Part shown: piece after piece, positions 24,156-32,231 of the stretch
Layout: each line of letters begins with the position of its first letter
Numbering within the stretch: the first letter of the stretch is position 1
NCBI RefSeq assembly: GCF_014489635.1
Contig: NZ_CP060828.1
Coordinates: forward strand, 7,382,001 to 7,446,000
Length of the DNA stretch: 64,000 nt
Source: Streptomyces roseirectus
GTDB lineage: Bacteria; Actinomycetota; Actinomycetes; Streptomycetales; Streptomycetaceae
Direction of reading: 5' to 3'
Notes under the pieces: model-generated
What the model was told of the DNA's origin: nothing
Seen by the model: the letters and a program-made list of their open reading frames with translations, nothing else
Database searches by the model: none
Translations under genes and position numbers: made by a program

Positions 24156-26387
24156 ATGCCCCGCACCGCACTCCGTGTCTGCCCCCTGTGCGAGGCCACC
24201 TGCGGGCTGACCCTGACGATCGAAGGGAGCAGGGTCACCCAGGCCAGGGGCGACCGCGACGACGTGTTCAGCAAGGGGTTCATCTGCCCCAAGGGCGCGT
24301 CCTTCGGGGCGCTCGACGGCGACCCCGACCGGCTGAGCGCACCGCTCGTCCGCCGGGACGGCGAGCTGCGCGAGGCGACCTGGGCCGAGGCGTTCGACGC
24401 GGTCGCGGCCGGCGTCCGGGGCGTCGTCGAGCGACATGGGGCCGACTCCGTCGGCGTCGTGCTCGGCAACTCCAACGTGCACACCGTCGCCGGCGCCCTC
24501 TACCCGCCCGTCCTGCTCGCCGGCCTCGGCACGCGCAGCTACTTCACCGCCTCGACGGTGGACCAGATGCCCAAGCACGTCTCCAGCGGACTCCTCTTCG
24601 GTGACGCCAACGCCATCCCCGTACCCGACCTCGACCGCACCGACCACCTGCTGCTCATCGGCGCCAACCCCCTTGAGTCCAACGGGAGTCTGTGCACGGC
24701 CCCCGACTTCCCGGGCCGCCTCAAGGCGCTCAAGGCGCGCGGCGGCACCCTCGTCGTCATCGACCCGCGCCGCACCCGGACGGCGAAACTCGCCGACCGG
24801 CACATCGCGATCAGGCCCGGCACCGACGCCCTCCTGCTCGCCGCGACGGCCCGCACCCTGTTCGAGGAAGACCTCGTGAAACTCGGGGAGTTGACCCCGC
24901 ACGTCGACGGCCTCGCCGAACTCCGGGACGCCGTGGGCGAGTTCACCCCCGAGTCCGTCGCCGAAGCCTGCGACGTCGACGCCGGCACGATCCGCGCCCT
25001 CGCGCGGGACCTCGCCGCCGCCCCAACTGCCGCCGTGTACGGGCGGATCGGCAGCTGCACGGTCCCGTACGGCACGCTCGCGAGCTGGCTCGTGGACGTC
25101 CTGAACATCCTCACCGGCAACCTGGACCGCCCCGGCGGCGCCCTCTTCCCGCAGGCCCCGACCGACCGGACACCCCGCCCGGCCGGCCCGAGCCACGGGT
25201 TCGCCCTCGGCAGGTGGCACTCCCGGGTCGGCCGACACCCGGAGGCCAAGGGCGAGTTGCCGCTCTCCGCGCTGGCCGAGGAGATCGACACGCCGACGGC
25301 CGAGGGCGAGCCGATCCGCGCGTTGATCGCCGTCGCCGCGAACCCGGTGCTGTCCGCGCCGGACGGCGACCGGCTCGACAAGGCGCTGGCCGGCCTCGAC
25401 TTCATGGTCAGCGTCGACCCGTACCTCAACGAGACGTCCCGGCACGCCGATGTCGTCCTGCCCCCGCCGCCGCCCGCGCAGAGCCCGCACCACGACTTCG
25501 CGCTCAACACCCTCGCCGTCCGCGCCCAGGTCCGTTACAACCGTGCCGCGGTCCCCCTGGAACCCGGGCGCATGGCCGAGAGCGAGATCCTGGCCCGTCT
25601 GACTCTCGCCGCGACCGGCATGCACGGCGCCGACCCCGCCGCCGTCGACGACATGGTCATCGCCCAGACCCTCGGCAAGGCCGTCAAGGAAGCGCACTCC
25701 CCGGTCCACGGCCGCGACCCGAAAGATCTCGCGGACCAACTCGCCGGTGAGAACGGCGTGGAGCGCCGCCTCGACCTGATGCTCCGCCTCGGCCCCTACG
25801 GCGACGGCTTCGGCACCCGGCCCGACGGCATCACCCTGGAGAAGGTCCTCGCGCACCCGCACGGCATCGACCTCGGCCCCCTGCGCCCGCGCCTCCCGCA
25901 GCCGTTGAAGACCCGCAGCGGCAGGATCGAGCTGTTCCCCGAGCCGATTGCCGCCGATCTGCCACGACTTGGGCGCGCACGGGACGAACTCCCCGCCGGA
26001 CTGGTCCTGGTGGGCCGCCGCCACCTGCGCTCCAACAACAGCTGGATGCACAACGTCCCTGCCCTGACCGGCGGTTCGAACCGCTGCACCCTGCACGTCA
26101 ACCCCGAGGACGCCGAACGCCTCGGCATCGCCGACGGACAGGACGTGCGTGTGCGGGGCGCCGGGGGAGCGGTCACCGCGCCCGTCGAGGTGACCGACTC
26201 GGTGCGGCGCGGCGTCGTCAGCCTGCCGCACGGCTGGGGCCACAGCCGCCCCGGAACCCGCCTGAACCACGCGGCCCTCGACCCCGGCGTCAACGTCAAT
26301 CAGCTCCTCGACGGCGGCATGCTGGACCCCCTGTCGGGGAACGCGGTCCTCAATGGGGTGCCCGTGGAACTGAGCCCCGTCGACTGA
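24156..26387 (+). CDS. Molybdopterin oxidoreductase (formate dehydrogenase/nitrate reductase superfamily)
   Basis: 743 residues. The N-terminus CPLCEATCGLTLTIEG ... SKGFICPKG gives the CxxCxxxC...C ligands for one [4Fe-4S] cluster. Bis-MGD binding segments follow: GNSNVHT, IGANPLESNGS, VIDPRRTRTAKLADRHIAIRPGTD, and the C-terminal molydop-binding domain (LRSNNSWMHNVPAL...NPEDAERLGIADGQDVRVR...VSLPHGWGHSRPGTRLN). No Tat signal, so cytoplasmic. No electron-transfer subunit or ferredoxin gene is adjacent, so its partner is elsewhere. The substrate is not determined: the sequence is closer to the BisC/assimilatory nitrate reductase-like group than to a classic formate dehydrogenase, and I do not see the usual Sec/Cys ligand segment. 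Confidence 0.87.
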   Translation: MPRTALRVCPLCEATCGLTLTIEGSRVTQARGDRDDVFSKGFICPKGASFGALDGDPDRLSAPLVRRDGELREATWAEAFDAVAAGVRGVVERHGADSVGVVLGNSNVHTVAGALYPPVLLAGLGTRSYFTASTVDQMPKHVSSGLLFGDANAIPVPDLDRTDHLLLIGANPLESNGSLCTAPDFPGRLKALKARGGTLVVIDPRRTRTAKLADRHIAIRPGTDALLLAATARTLFEEDLVKLGELTPHVDGLAELRDAVGEFTPESVAEACDVDAGTIRALARDLAAAPTAAVYGRIGSCTVPYGTLASWLVDVLNILTGNLDRPGGALFPQAPTDRTPRPAGPSHGFALGRWHSRVGRHPEAKGELPLSALAEEIDTPTAEGEPIRALIAVAANPVLSAPDGDRLDKALAGLDFMVSVDPYLNETSRHADVVLPPPPPAQSPHHDFALNTLAVRAQVRYNRAAVPLEPGRMAESEILARLTLAATGMHGADPAAVDDMVIAQTLGKAVKEAHSPVHGRDPKDLADQLAGENGVERRLDLMLRLGPYGDGFGTRPDGITLEKVLAHPHGIDLGPLRPRLPQPLKTRSGRIELFPEPIAADLPRLGRARDELPAGLVLVGRRHLRSNNSWMHNVPALTGGSNRCTLHVNPEDAERLGIADGQDVRVRGAGGAVTAPVEVTDSVRRGVVSLPHGWGHSRPGTRLNHAALDPGVNVNQLLDGGMLDPLSGNAVLNGVPVELSPVD

Positions 26388-26424
26388 CGTCTTTCTGACC
26401 TGGAGTTTTGCGCTTATTGCTCGC

Positions 26425-26445
26425 GTGTCAACGTCTTGTTAACAC
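26425..26445. promoter_or_regulatory. Inverted repeat GTGTCAAC-N5-GTTAACAC upstream of the citrate-type transporter
   Basis: Eight-base arms with one mismatch, about 80 bases before the transporter start and just upstream of its leader hairpin; it includes the symmetric TGTTAACA. Likely regulator site, binding protein unknown. Confidence 0.5.
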
Positions 26446-26455
26446 TTCCCGGCGC

Positions 26456-26514
26456 CACCTAACGTCGTCGCACCGCCAGCCCCCGGTGGGATGTTCAAGG
26501 GCGAACGTTAGGTG
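26456..26514 (+). promoter_or_regulatory. Structured leader that sequesters the transporter ribosome binding site
   Basis: CACCTAACGT (26456-26465) pairs perfectly with ACGTTAGGTG (26505-26514). The 3' arm contains AGGTG, the only Shine-Dalgarno sequence for the ATG at 26523. The 39-nt interval holds a second stem CACCG/CGGTG. In the folded form the ribosome site is hidden. Confidence 0.6.
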
Positions 26515-26522
26515 TCCAACTC

Positions 26523-27962
26523 ATGCTGACCATCCTCGGCTTCACCATGATCGCGACCTTCTTGGTCCTGATCATGCTGAAGAAGATGTCGCCGATCGCG
26601 GCGCTCGTACTGATTCCCGCGCTGTTCTGCGTGTTCGTCGGCAAGGGCGCCCACCTCGGCGACTACGTCATCGACGGCGTCACCGGTCTCGCCCCCACCG
26701 CGGCGATGCTGATGTTCGCGATCGTCTACTTCGGTGTGATGATCGACGTCGGCCTCTTCGACCCGATCGTGCGGGGCATCCTCAAGTTCTGCAAGGCCGA
26801 CCCGCTGCGGATCGTCGTCGGCACGGCACTCCTCGCGGCGATCGTCTCCCTCGACGGCGACGGCTCCACGACCTTCATGATCACCGTCTCGGCGATGTAC
26901 CCGCTCTACAAGCGGCTGAAGATGAGCCTGGTCGTGATGACCGGCGTCGCCGCGATGGCCAACGGCGTGATGAACACGCTGCCCTGGGGCGGGCCGACGG
27001 CCCGTGCGGCGACCGCGCTGAAGCTCGACGCCAGCGACATCTTCGTCCCGATGATCCCGGCGCTGGGCGTCGGCCTGCTCTTCGTGATCGCGCTCTCCTA
27101 CGTCCTCGGCCGGCGCGAGCGCAAGCGGCTCGGTGTGCTGACGCTGGACGAGGTGCTGGTGGAGGAGAAGGAGTCGGAGACGGTCCTGGTCGGCGCGGGT
27201 ACGCCGGGTACTACGGGGGCTACGGGCTCCAAGGCCGCCGCCGGAGGCACTGCGGGTACTACGGGTACTGCGGGTACTACGGGCAGCGGCGACAGTACGG
27301 ACTCCGAGGACGACGACGGCTTCCGCGCCCTCGACCCCGACCGGCCCACCCTGCGCCCCAAGCTCTACTGGTTCAACGCGCTCCTCACGGTCACCCTGCT
27401 CACCGCGATGATCATGGAGTGGCTGCCGATCCCGGTGCTGTTCCTGCTCGGCGCGGCCCTCGCCCTGACCGTCAACTTCCCCCACATGCCCGACCAGAAG
27501 GCCCGTCTCGCCGCGCACGCCGAGAACGTCCTCAACGTCTCCGGGATGGTCTTCGCCGCCGCTGTCTTCACCGGCGTCCTCAAGGGCACCGGCATGGTCG
27601 ACCACATGGCCCGCTGGCTCGTCGACAACATCCCCGACGGCATGGGCCCGCACATGGCCTTCGTCACCGGCCTGCTGAGCCTGCCGCTCACCTACTTCAT
27701 GTCCAACGACGGCTTCTACTTCGGCGTCCTGCCCGTGCTCGCCGAGGCCGGCCAGGCGCACGGCGTGTCCTCGCTGGAGATCGCCCGTGCCTCGCTCGTC
27801 GGACAGCCGCTGCACATGTCCAGCCCGCTCGTCCCGGCCGTCTACGTCCTCGTCGGCATGGCGAAGGTCGAGTTCGGCGACCACACGAGGTTCGTCGTCA
27901 AGTGGGCCTGCCTCACCTGCCTGGTGATCCTCGCGGCGGGCATGCTCTTCGGGATCATCTAG
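26523..27962 (+). CDS. CitMHS-family citrate-metal/H+ symporter
   Basis: 479 residues with about 12 helices in two halves; the first half starts MLTILGFTMIATFLVLIMLKKMSPIAALVLIPALF, and the family motifs SLDGDGSTTFMITVSAMYPLY, MANGVMNTLPWGGPTARAA and LTYFMSNDGFYFGVLPVLAEA are clear. Takes up citrate complexed with a divalent metal, driven by protons. Odd: the central cytoplasmic loop (about 225-255) is low-complexity GTPGTTGATG...GTAGTTGTAGTTGSGDSTDSEDDD, encoded by five near-copies of the window's GGGTACTACGGG motif, an apparent insertion in a non-conserved loop. Translation is probably controlled by the leader hairpin. Confidence 0.92.
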   Translation: MLTILGFTMIATFLVLIMLKKMSPIAALVLIPALFCVFVGKGAHLGDYVIDGVTGLAPTAAMLMFAIVYFGVMIDVGLFDPIVRGILKFCKADPLRIVVGTALLAAIVSLDGDGSTTFMITVSAMYPLYKRLKMSLVVMTGVAAMANGVMNTLPWGGPTARAATALKLDASDIFVPMIPALGVGLLFVIALSYVLGRRERKRLGVLTLDEVLVEEKESETVLVGAGTPGTTGATGSKAAAGGTAGTTGTAGTTGSGDSTDSEDDDGFRALDPDRPTLRPKLYWFNALLTVTLLTAMIMEWLPIPVLFLLGAALALTVNFPHMPDQKARLAAHAENVLNVSGMVFAAAVFTGVLKGTGMVDHMARWLVDNIPDGMGPHMAFVTGLLSLPLTYFMSNDGFYFGVLPVLAEAGQAHGVSSLEIARASLVGQPLHMSSPLVPAVYVLVGMAKVEFGDHTRFVVKWACLTCLVILAAGMLFGII

Positions 27963-27963
27963 G

Positions 27964-28001
27964 ACAGGTACGTCTGGGGCAGGTACTACAGATACAGGTA
28001 C
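27964..28001. repeat. Three CAGGTAC repeats at 15-bp spacing after the transporter gene
   Basis: CAGGTAC begins at 27965, 27980 and 27995. The block fills most of the gap between the CitMHS gene and the ribosome binding site of the next gene. Confidence 0.7.
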
Positions 28002-28032
28002 TAGGGGAAACCCCGTACAACCGGAGGTATCA

Positions 28033-29295
28033 GTGGGGCCCGGCAGGAACCGCGGCTGGCTGCTCAGGCTCGTCGTCGCCTTCTCCTTCGCGCAGGGGGC
28101 GGTGTCGATGGCGCGGCCCGCCGTCTCCTACCGGGCCCTCGCGCTGGGTGCGGACGAGCGGGCGGTCGGTGTGATCGCGGGGGTGTACGCGCTATTGCCC
28201 CTGTTCGCGGCGGTGCCGCTGGGGCGGCGCACGGACCACGGGCGGTGCGCGCCGCTGCTGCCGGTGGGCGTGGTGCTGATCGCGGGCGGCTGCGCGCTGA
28301 GCGGGGTCGCCGGCTCGCTGTGGGCGATGGCCCTGTGGAGCGGGGTGATGGGGCTCGGGCACCTCAGCTTCGTCATCGGCGCGCAGTCGCTGGTGGCCCG
28401 GCAGTCCGCGCCGCACGAACAGGACCGCAACTTCGGCCACTTCACCATCGGCGCCTCCCTCGGGCAATTGGCCGGGCCCGTCGCCGCCGGCGCCCTCATC
28501 GGCGGCCACGACCTGGCCGGCACCAGCGCCCTCGCGCTGCTCGTCGCGGGGGCGGGCGCGGCCGTCGCGGTCAGCTCGCTGTGGCGGATCGAGGACCGGG
28601 CGACGATCCCCACGTCCCGTGCGCGGCAAGGCGACCGGGTGTCCGTGACGGGGATCCTGCGGACCCGGGGAGTGCCCGCCGGGATGCTCGTCAGCATGTC
28701 GGTGCTGTCCGCGACCGACATCCTCACCGCCTATCTGCCGGTGGTCGGCGAGGACCGCGGCATCTCGCCGGCGGCCGTCGGTCTGCTGCTCAGCCTGCGC
28801 GCCGCCGCGTCCATCGCCTGCCGGCTGATCCTCACGCCGCTGCTGCGCCTGCTCGGCCGCACCCGGCTCCTCACCCTGACCTGCCTGCTGGCCGCGCTGC
28901 TGTGCGCCGCGATCGCGGTTCCCGTGCCGGTGTGGGTGCTCGGCGTCGTCCTCGCGGCCCTCGGCTTCTGCCTCGGCGTCGGCCAGCCGCTGTCCATGAC
29001 GACGGTCGTCCAGGCGGCCCCCGCCTCCGCCCGCTCGACCGCCCTCGCGCTGCGCCTCACCGGCAACCGCCTCGCCCAGGTGGCGGCCCCCGCCTCCGCC
29101 GGCCTCCTCGCCGGCGCCGTCGGAGTGGCGGCCCCCTTCCTGCTCCTGGGCACCCTCCTGCTCCTGTCCTCGGGGGTGGTCCTGCGGGCACCGGCACCCG
29201 AGAGGGACGAGAACCCCCAGGAGGACGACCCCCCGAACCGACCCGTACGCCAGGACTACCCCCTGAGTCGCAAGACCGAGGACCGACACCCCTAG
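28033..29295 (+). CDS. MFS transporter
   Basis: 420 residues, GTG start with GGAGG seven bases upstream. Twelve hydrophobic segments and an MFS loop-2 type motif PLGRRTDHGRCAPLL after the second helix; the two halves are separated by the Arg-rich loop ARQGDRVSVTGILRTRG. Substrate unknown. It is 70 bp after the citrate-type transporter and may share its message. The C-terminal tail (PAPERDENPQEDDPPNRPVRQD) is charged and disordered. Confidence 0.85.
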   Translation: MGPGRNRGWLLRLVVAFSFAQGAVSMARPAVSYRALALGADERAVGVIAGVYALLPLFAAVPLGRRTDHGRCAPLLPVGVVLIAGGCALSGVAGSLWAMALWSGVMGLGHLSFVIGAQSLVARQSAPHEQDRNFGHFTIGASLGQLAGPVAAGALIGGHDLAGTSALALLVAGAGAAVAVSSLWRIEDRATIPTSRARQGDRVSVTGILRTRGVPAGMLVSMSVLSATDILTAYLPVVGEDRGISPAAVGLLLSLRAAASIACRLILTPLLRLLGRTRLLTLTCLLAALLCAAIAVPVPVWVLGVVLAALGFCLGVGQPLSMTTVVQAAPASARSTALALRLTGNRLAQVAAPASAGLLAGAVGVAAPFLLLGTLLLLSSGVVLRAPAPERDENPQEDDPPNRPVRQDYPLSRKTEDRHP

Positions 29296-29299
29296 GGGT

Positions 29300-29336
29300 A
29301 TCCCGCACCCTGAATGGGGCATCCCGCACCCTGAAT
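29300..29336. repeat. Direct repeat of ATCCCGCACCCTGAAT, 21 bp apart
   Basis: Exact 16-mers at 29300-29315 and 29321-29336. Two helical turns of spacing is typical of sites bound by a dimer or by two molecules of a regulator. Located between the MFS gene and the ABC ATPase gene. Confidence 0.7.
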
Positions 29337-29357
29337 TCGGACGTCCGCTTTCTCATA

Positions 29358-29380
29358 CTTCGGGACTAGGGGTCCCGAAG
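29358..29380. terminator. Hairpin downstream of the MFS gene
   Basis: Perfect 9-bp stem CTTCGGGAC / GTCCCGAAG with a 5-nt loop. Confidence 0.6.
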
Positions 29381-29487
29381 CCTTCCCCCGGGGTGGCCCG
29401 TCCATTAGCTTCCCTTGCTCACCCGTCCCGTACGACCCGTGAGGGACGGCCGAGGGCCGGGTGCCGGCGCAGCTGGGGACGAGTCTC

Positions 29488-30786
29488 ATGACACGCGCGA
29501 TCTCTCTGCACGATGTGAGCAAGGCTTATACGAAGGGCGTACGGGTGGTGGACGGTCTGACGCTGGACGTCGGGCCGGGGGAGTTCCTGGTGCTGCTGGG
29601 GCCGTCGGGGTGCGGAAAGTCGACGGTGCTGAGGATGATCGCGGGCCTGGAGGAGATCAGCGAGGGCGAACTCCTGCTGGACGGCGCGTACGCGAACGAT
29701 CTCCCGCCCGCCGAACGGGACATCGCGATGGTGTTCCAGAACTTCGCGCTGTACCCGACGATGACGGGCCGCGCCAACATCGGCTTCCCGCTGCGCATGG
29801 AGGCGCCCGGCGCCGACCCGTCCCCCCAGGTCGACGCCACCGCTCGGATGCTGGGCATCGAGGACCTGCTGGAGCGCTACCCGTCCCAGCTCTCCGGCGG
29901 CGAACGCCAGCGCGTGGCGATGGGCCGGGCGCTGGCCCGCAGACCCTCCGCGTTCCTGATGGACGAACCCCTCTCCAACCTCGACGCGAAACTCCGCACC
30001 CACTTACGCGCCGAGATCGCGCAGCTGACGACGGGGCTCGGCGTCACCACCCTGTACGTCACCCACGACCAGGCGGAGGCGATGTCGCTGGGCGACCGGG
30101 TCGCCGTCCTGCGCGGCGGCGTCCTGCAGCAGGTGGACACCCCGCGCAACGTCTACGCGCTGCCCCGCAACGTCTTCGTCGCCGCGTTCATCGGCACCCC
30201 CAGGATCAACCTGCTGCGCGGCGTGGTGCGCGCCCCGCTCGACGGCGCGATGTCGATCAACCTCGGCCGGCAGGCCCTGCGGCTGCCCGAACCCCTGTCC
30301 GCCGAGCACAAGCTGCTCCGCGTCCAGCAGGGCCGCGAGGTGATCGTGGGCCTGCGCTCGGAGGCGATCCGGGTCGCCCCCGGCAGGGCGGCGCGCCCGG
30401 GGGAGGCCCTGATCACCGGCCTCGTGCGGCACGTCGAGTTCCAGGGCCACGAAGTCCTCGCCCACTTCGACACGGGCTCGGCCCCCGCCCAGGTCCCCAC
30501 CCTGGAGTCCCCCCGCCCCGACCTCCCCCGCCCGCCCCGCCGCCGCAGAACCCCACCCCTCCTGACGCGGTTACGCCCCCACCCGGCGCCCCCGGAGACC
30601 CCGCCCCCTACCCCTCAGGTAGTAGTCCCCGGCGACCTGATCGTCCGGACCACTCCCGATCTCGACCTGCGCCCCGGCGCCCAGCTCCCCCTGCTGGTCG
30701 ACCTCACCCGCCTCTTCGTCTTCGACCACCGAGGCGAACGCGTCTCCCCGGCCCCGGCCCACCACCTCCCCGACCTGGCGGAATGA
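29488..30786 (+). CDS. ABC sugar-importer type ATPase (UgpC/MalK-like) with two TTA codons
   Basis: 432 residues from MTRAISLHDVSKAYTKGVRV. Walker A GPSGCGKST, Q-loop FQNFALYPTMTG, signature LSGGERQRVAMGRAL, Walker B FLMDEPLSNLDAKLR, H-loop YVTHDQAEAM, and a C-terminal OB/TOBE domain as in MalK and UgpC. No permease or binding protein is adjacent, so it may energise distant importers as MsiK does, though it differs from MsiK. A Pro/Arg-rich insert of about 40 residues interrupts the TOBE domain. TTA leucine codons at 30004-30006 and 30571-30573, the only in-frame TTA codons I found in the window, predict dependence on the bldA tRNA. An upstream GTG (29461) is an alternative start. Confidence 0.9.
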   Translation: MTRAISLHDVSKAYTKGVRVVDGLTLDVGPGEFLVLLGPSGCGKSTVLRMIAGLEEISEGELLLDGAYANDLPPAERDIAMVFQNFALYPTMTGRANIGFPLRMEAPGADPSPQVDATARMLGIEDLLERYPSQLSGGERQRVAMGRALARRPSAFLMDEPLSNLDAKLRTHLRAEIAQLTTGLGVTTLYVTHDQAEAMSLGDRVAVLRGGVLQQVDTPRNVYALPRNVFVAAFIGTPRINLLRGVVRAPLDGAMSINLGRQALRLPEPLSAEHKLLRVQQGREVIVGLRSEAIRVAPGRAARPGEALITGLVRHVEFQGHEVLAHFDTGSAPAQVPTLESPRPDLPRPPRRRRTPPLLTRLRPHPAPPETPPPTPQVVVPGDLIVRTTPDLDLRPGAQLPLLVDLTRLFVFDHRGERVSPAPAHHLPDLAE

Positions 30787-30852
30787 CCCACCCGCACCAC
30801 CGAACCCAGAAACGGGTCGAGCACCCCGCTTCTCGTTCATCCCGTTGACCCC

Positions 30853-30870
30853 ATACCGTCCGGTCAGTAT
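30853..30870. promoter_or_regulatory. Operator ATACCGTCCGGTCAGTAT over the promoter of the MHS transporter
   Basis: 18-bp dyad with two mismatches to ATACCGACCGGTCGGTAT. A TTGACC element lies at 30845-30850 with TATGTT 17 bases later (30868-30873), so the dyad sits inside the promoter, as expected for a repressor site. A TetR gene is convergent at the far end of the transporter. Confidence 0.55.
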
Positions 30871-30911
30871 GTTCCCGGGAACGTCCCCCGCGCCCCACGG
30901 AGTGTGCACGC

Positions 30912-32231
30912 ATGGACACGTTCCCCACCGCTCACCCCCGTACCACCCCTGGCTCCAAGGCGTCCCACCGCCGCGTCGCCACCGCCGCCGCGCTCGCCTC
31001 GGCCGTCGAGTGGTACGACTACTTCGTCTTCGGCATCGCCGCCGCCCTCGTCCTCGGTGACCTGTACTTCCCCTCGGGCAGCTCGACCGCCGGCATCCTG
31101 GCCGCCTTCGCGACGTTCGCCGTCGGTTTCCTCGCCCGCCCCATCGGCGGCATCGTCGCGGGCCAGCTCGGCGACAAGCGGGGCCGCAAACCGATGCTCG
31201 TGCTCGCCCTGACCCTGATGGGCCTCGCGACCACCGGCATCGGACTCCTCCCCACCTACGACACGATCGGCGTCGCCGCGCCGATCCTGCTCGTCCTGCT
31301 GCGCGTCGTCCAGGGCGTCGCCGTCGGCGCCCAGTGGGGCGGCGCGATGCTGCTCGCCACCGAGTACGCGCCCGAGGGCAAGCGCGGCATCTACGGCAGC
31401 TTCGTCCAACTCGGCGTCCCCATCGGCGTGGTGAGCGCCAACTCCGTCTTCCTGCTGGCCGGCGCCTTCACCAGCGAGAGCGCGTTCGAGGCGTGGGGCT
31501 GGCGAGTCCCGTTCGTCATCGGCCTGTTCGTCCTCGCCCTCGCCTGGTACATACACACCCGCGTCGAGGAGACTCCCGAATTCCGGGCGGCGGAACAGAA
31601 GTTGGCCGAACAGGAGAAGTCCGAACAGGGCTCCCCGCTGCGCACGGTCCTACGCCACCACCTCGGCACCGTCCTCCTCGCCGGCGGCTCCTTCGCCGTC
31701 AACACCGCGACGTTCTACATCCTGATCACCGGCGTCCTCGACTACACGACCCGCGACCTCGACATGAAACGCGGCGCGGTCCTCACCGTCTCCCTCTGCG
31801 TCAGCCTCACCCAACTCGTCCTGATCCCCGCCTCGGCCGCCCTCTCCGACCGGGTCGGCCGCATCCGGATCTACGCCCTCGGTGCGGCCGGCATCGCCCT
31901 GTGGGCCGTCCCGATGTTCCTGCTCATCGACACCGGCTCGCTGCTGTGGCTGGCCGTCTCGACCTTCGTCGCCGGCTGCTTCCTCAGCATCATGTACGGA
32001 CCCCAAGCGGCCCTGTTCGCCGAGCTGTTCACCCCCGAGATGCGCTACACCGGCGCCTCGCTCGGCTACCAGATCGCGGCGGTCGCGGGCGGCGGACTCG
32101 CCCCGTTCGTGATGGTGCTGCTCCTGGAGACGACGGGGACGTCGATGTCGGTCTCGGCGTACATCATCGGCCTCGCCGTGATCGCGCTGCTCTCCATCAA
32201 GGTCCTTGCGGACCGGGCCCGTTCACGCTGA
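30912..32231 (+). CDS. MFS transporter, metabolite:H+ symporter family
   Basis: 439 residues with 12 helices. The SAVEWYDYFVFGIAAALVLGDLYFP start, GDKRGRKPMLVLALTLMG loop, LRVVQGVAVGAQWGGAMLLATEYAP and SDRVGRIRIYALGAAG segments are those of the MHS group (ShiA, KgtP, ProP, CitA). It should import an organic acid, osmolyte or shikimate-like compound. The C-terminal codons overlap the convergent TetR gene by 35 bp. Confidence 0.9.
   Translation: MDTFPTAHPRTTPGSKASHRRVATAAALASAVEWYDYFVFGIAAALVLGDLYFPSGSSTAGILAAFATFAVGFLARPIGGIVAGQLGDKRGRKPMLVLALTLMGLATTGIGLLPTYDTIGVAAPILLVLLRVVQGVAVGAQWGGAMLLATEYAPEGKRGIYGSFVQLGVPIGVVSANSVFLLAGAFTSESAFEAWGWRVPFVIGLFVLALAWYIHTRVEETPEFRAAEQKLAEQEKSEQGSPLRTVLRHHLGTVLLAGGSFAVNTATFYILITGVLDYTTRDLDMKRGAVLTVSLCVSLTQLVLIPASAALSDRVGRIRIYALGAAGIALWAVPMFLLIDTGSLLWLAVSTFVAGCFLSIMYGPQAALFAELFTPEMRYTGASLGYQIAAVAGGGLAPFVMVLLLETTGTSMSVSAYIIGLAVIALLSIKVLADRARSR

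Noticed and set aside
24156..26387. Selenocysteine-containing formate dehydrogenase
   Set aside because: No in-frame TGA or clear Cys/Sec active-site segment was seen.
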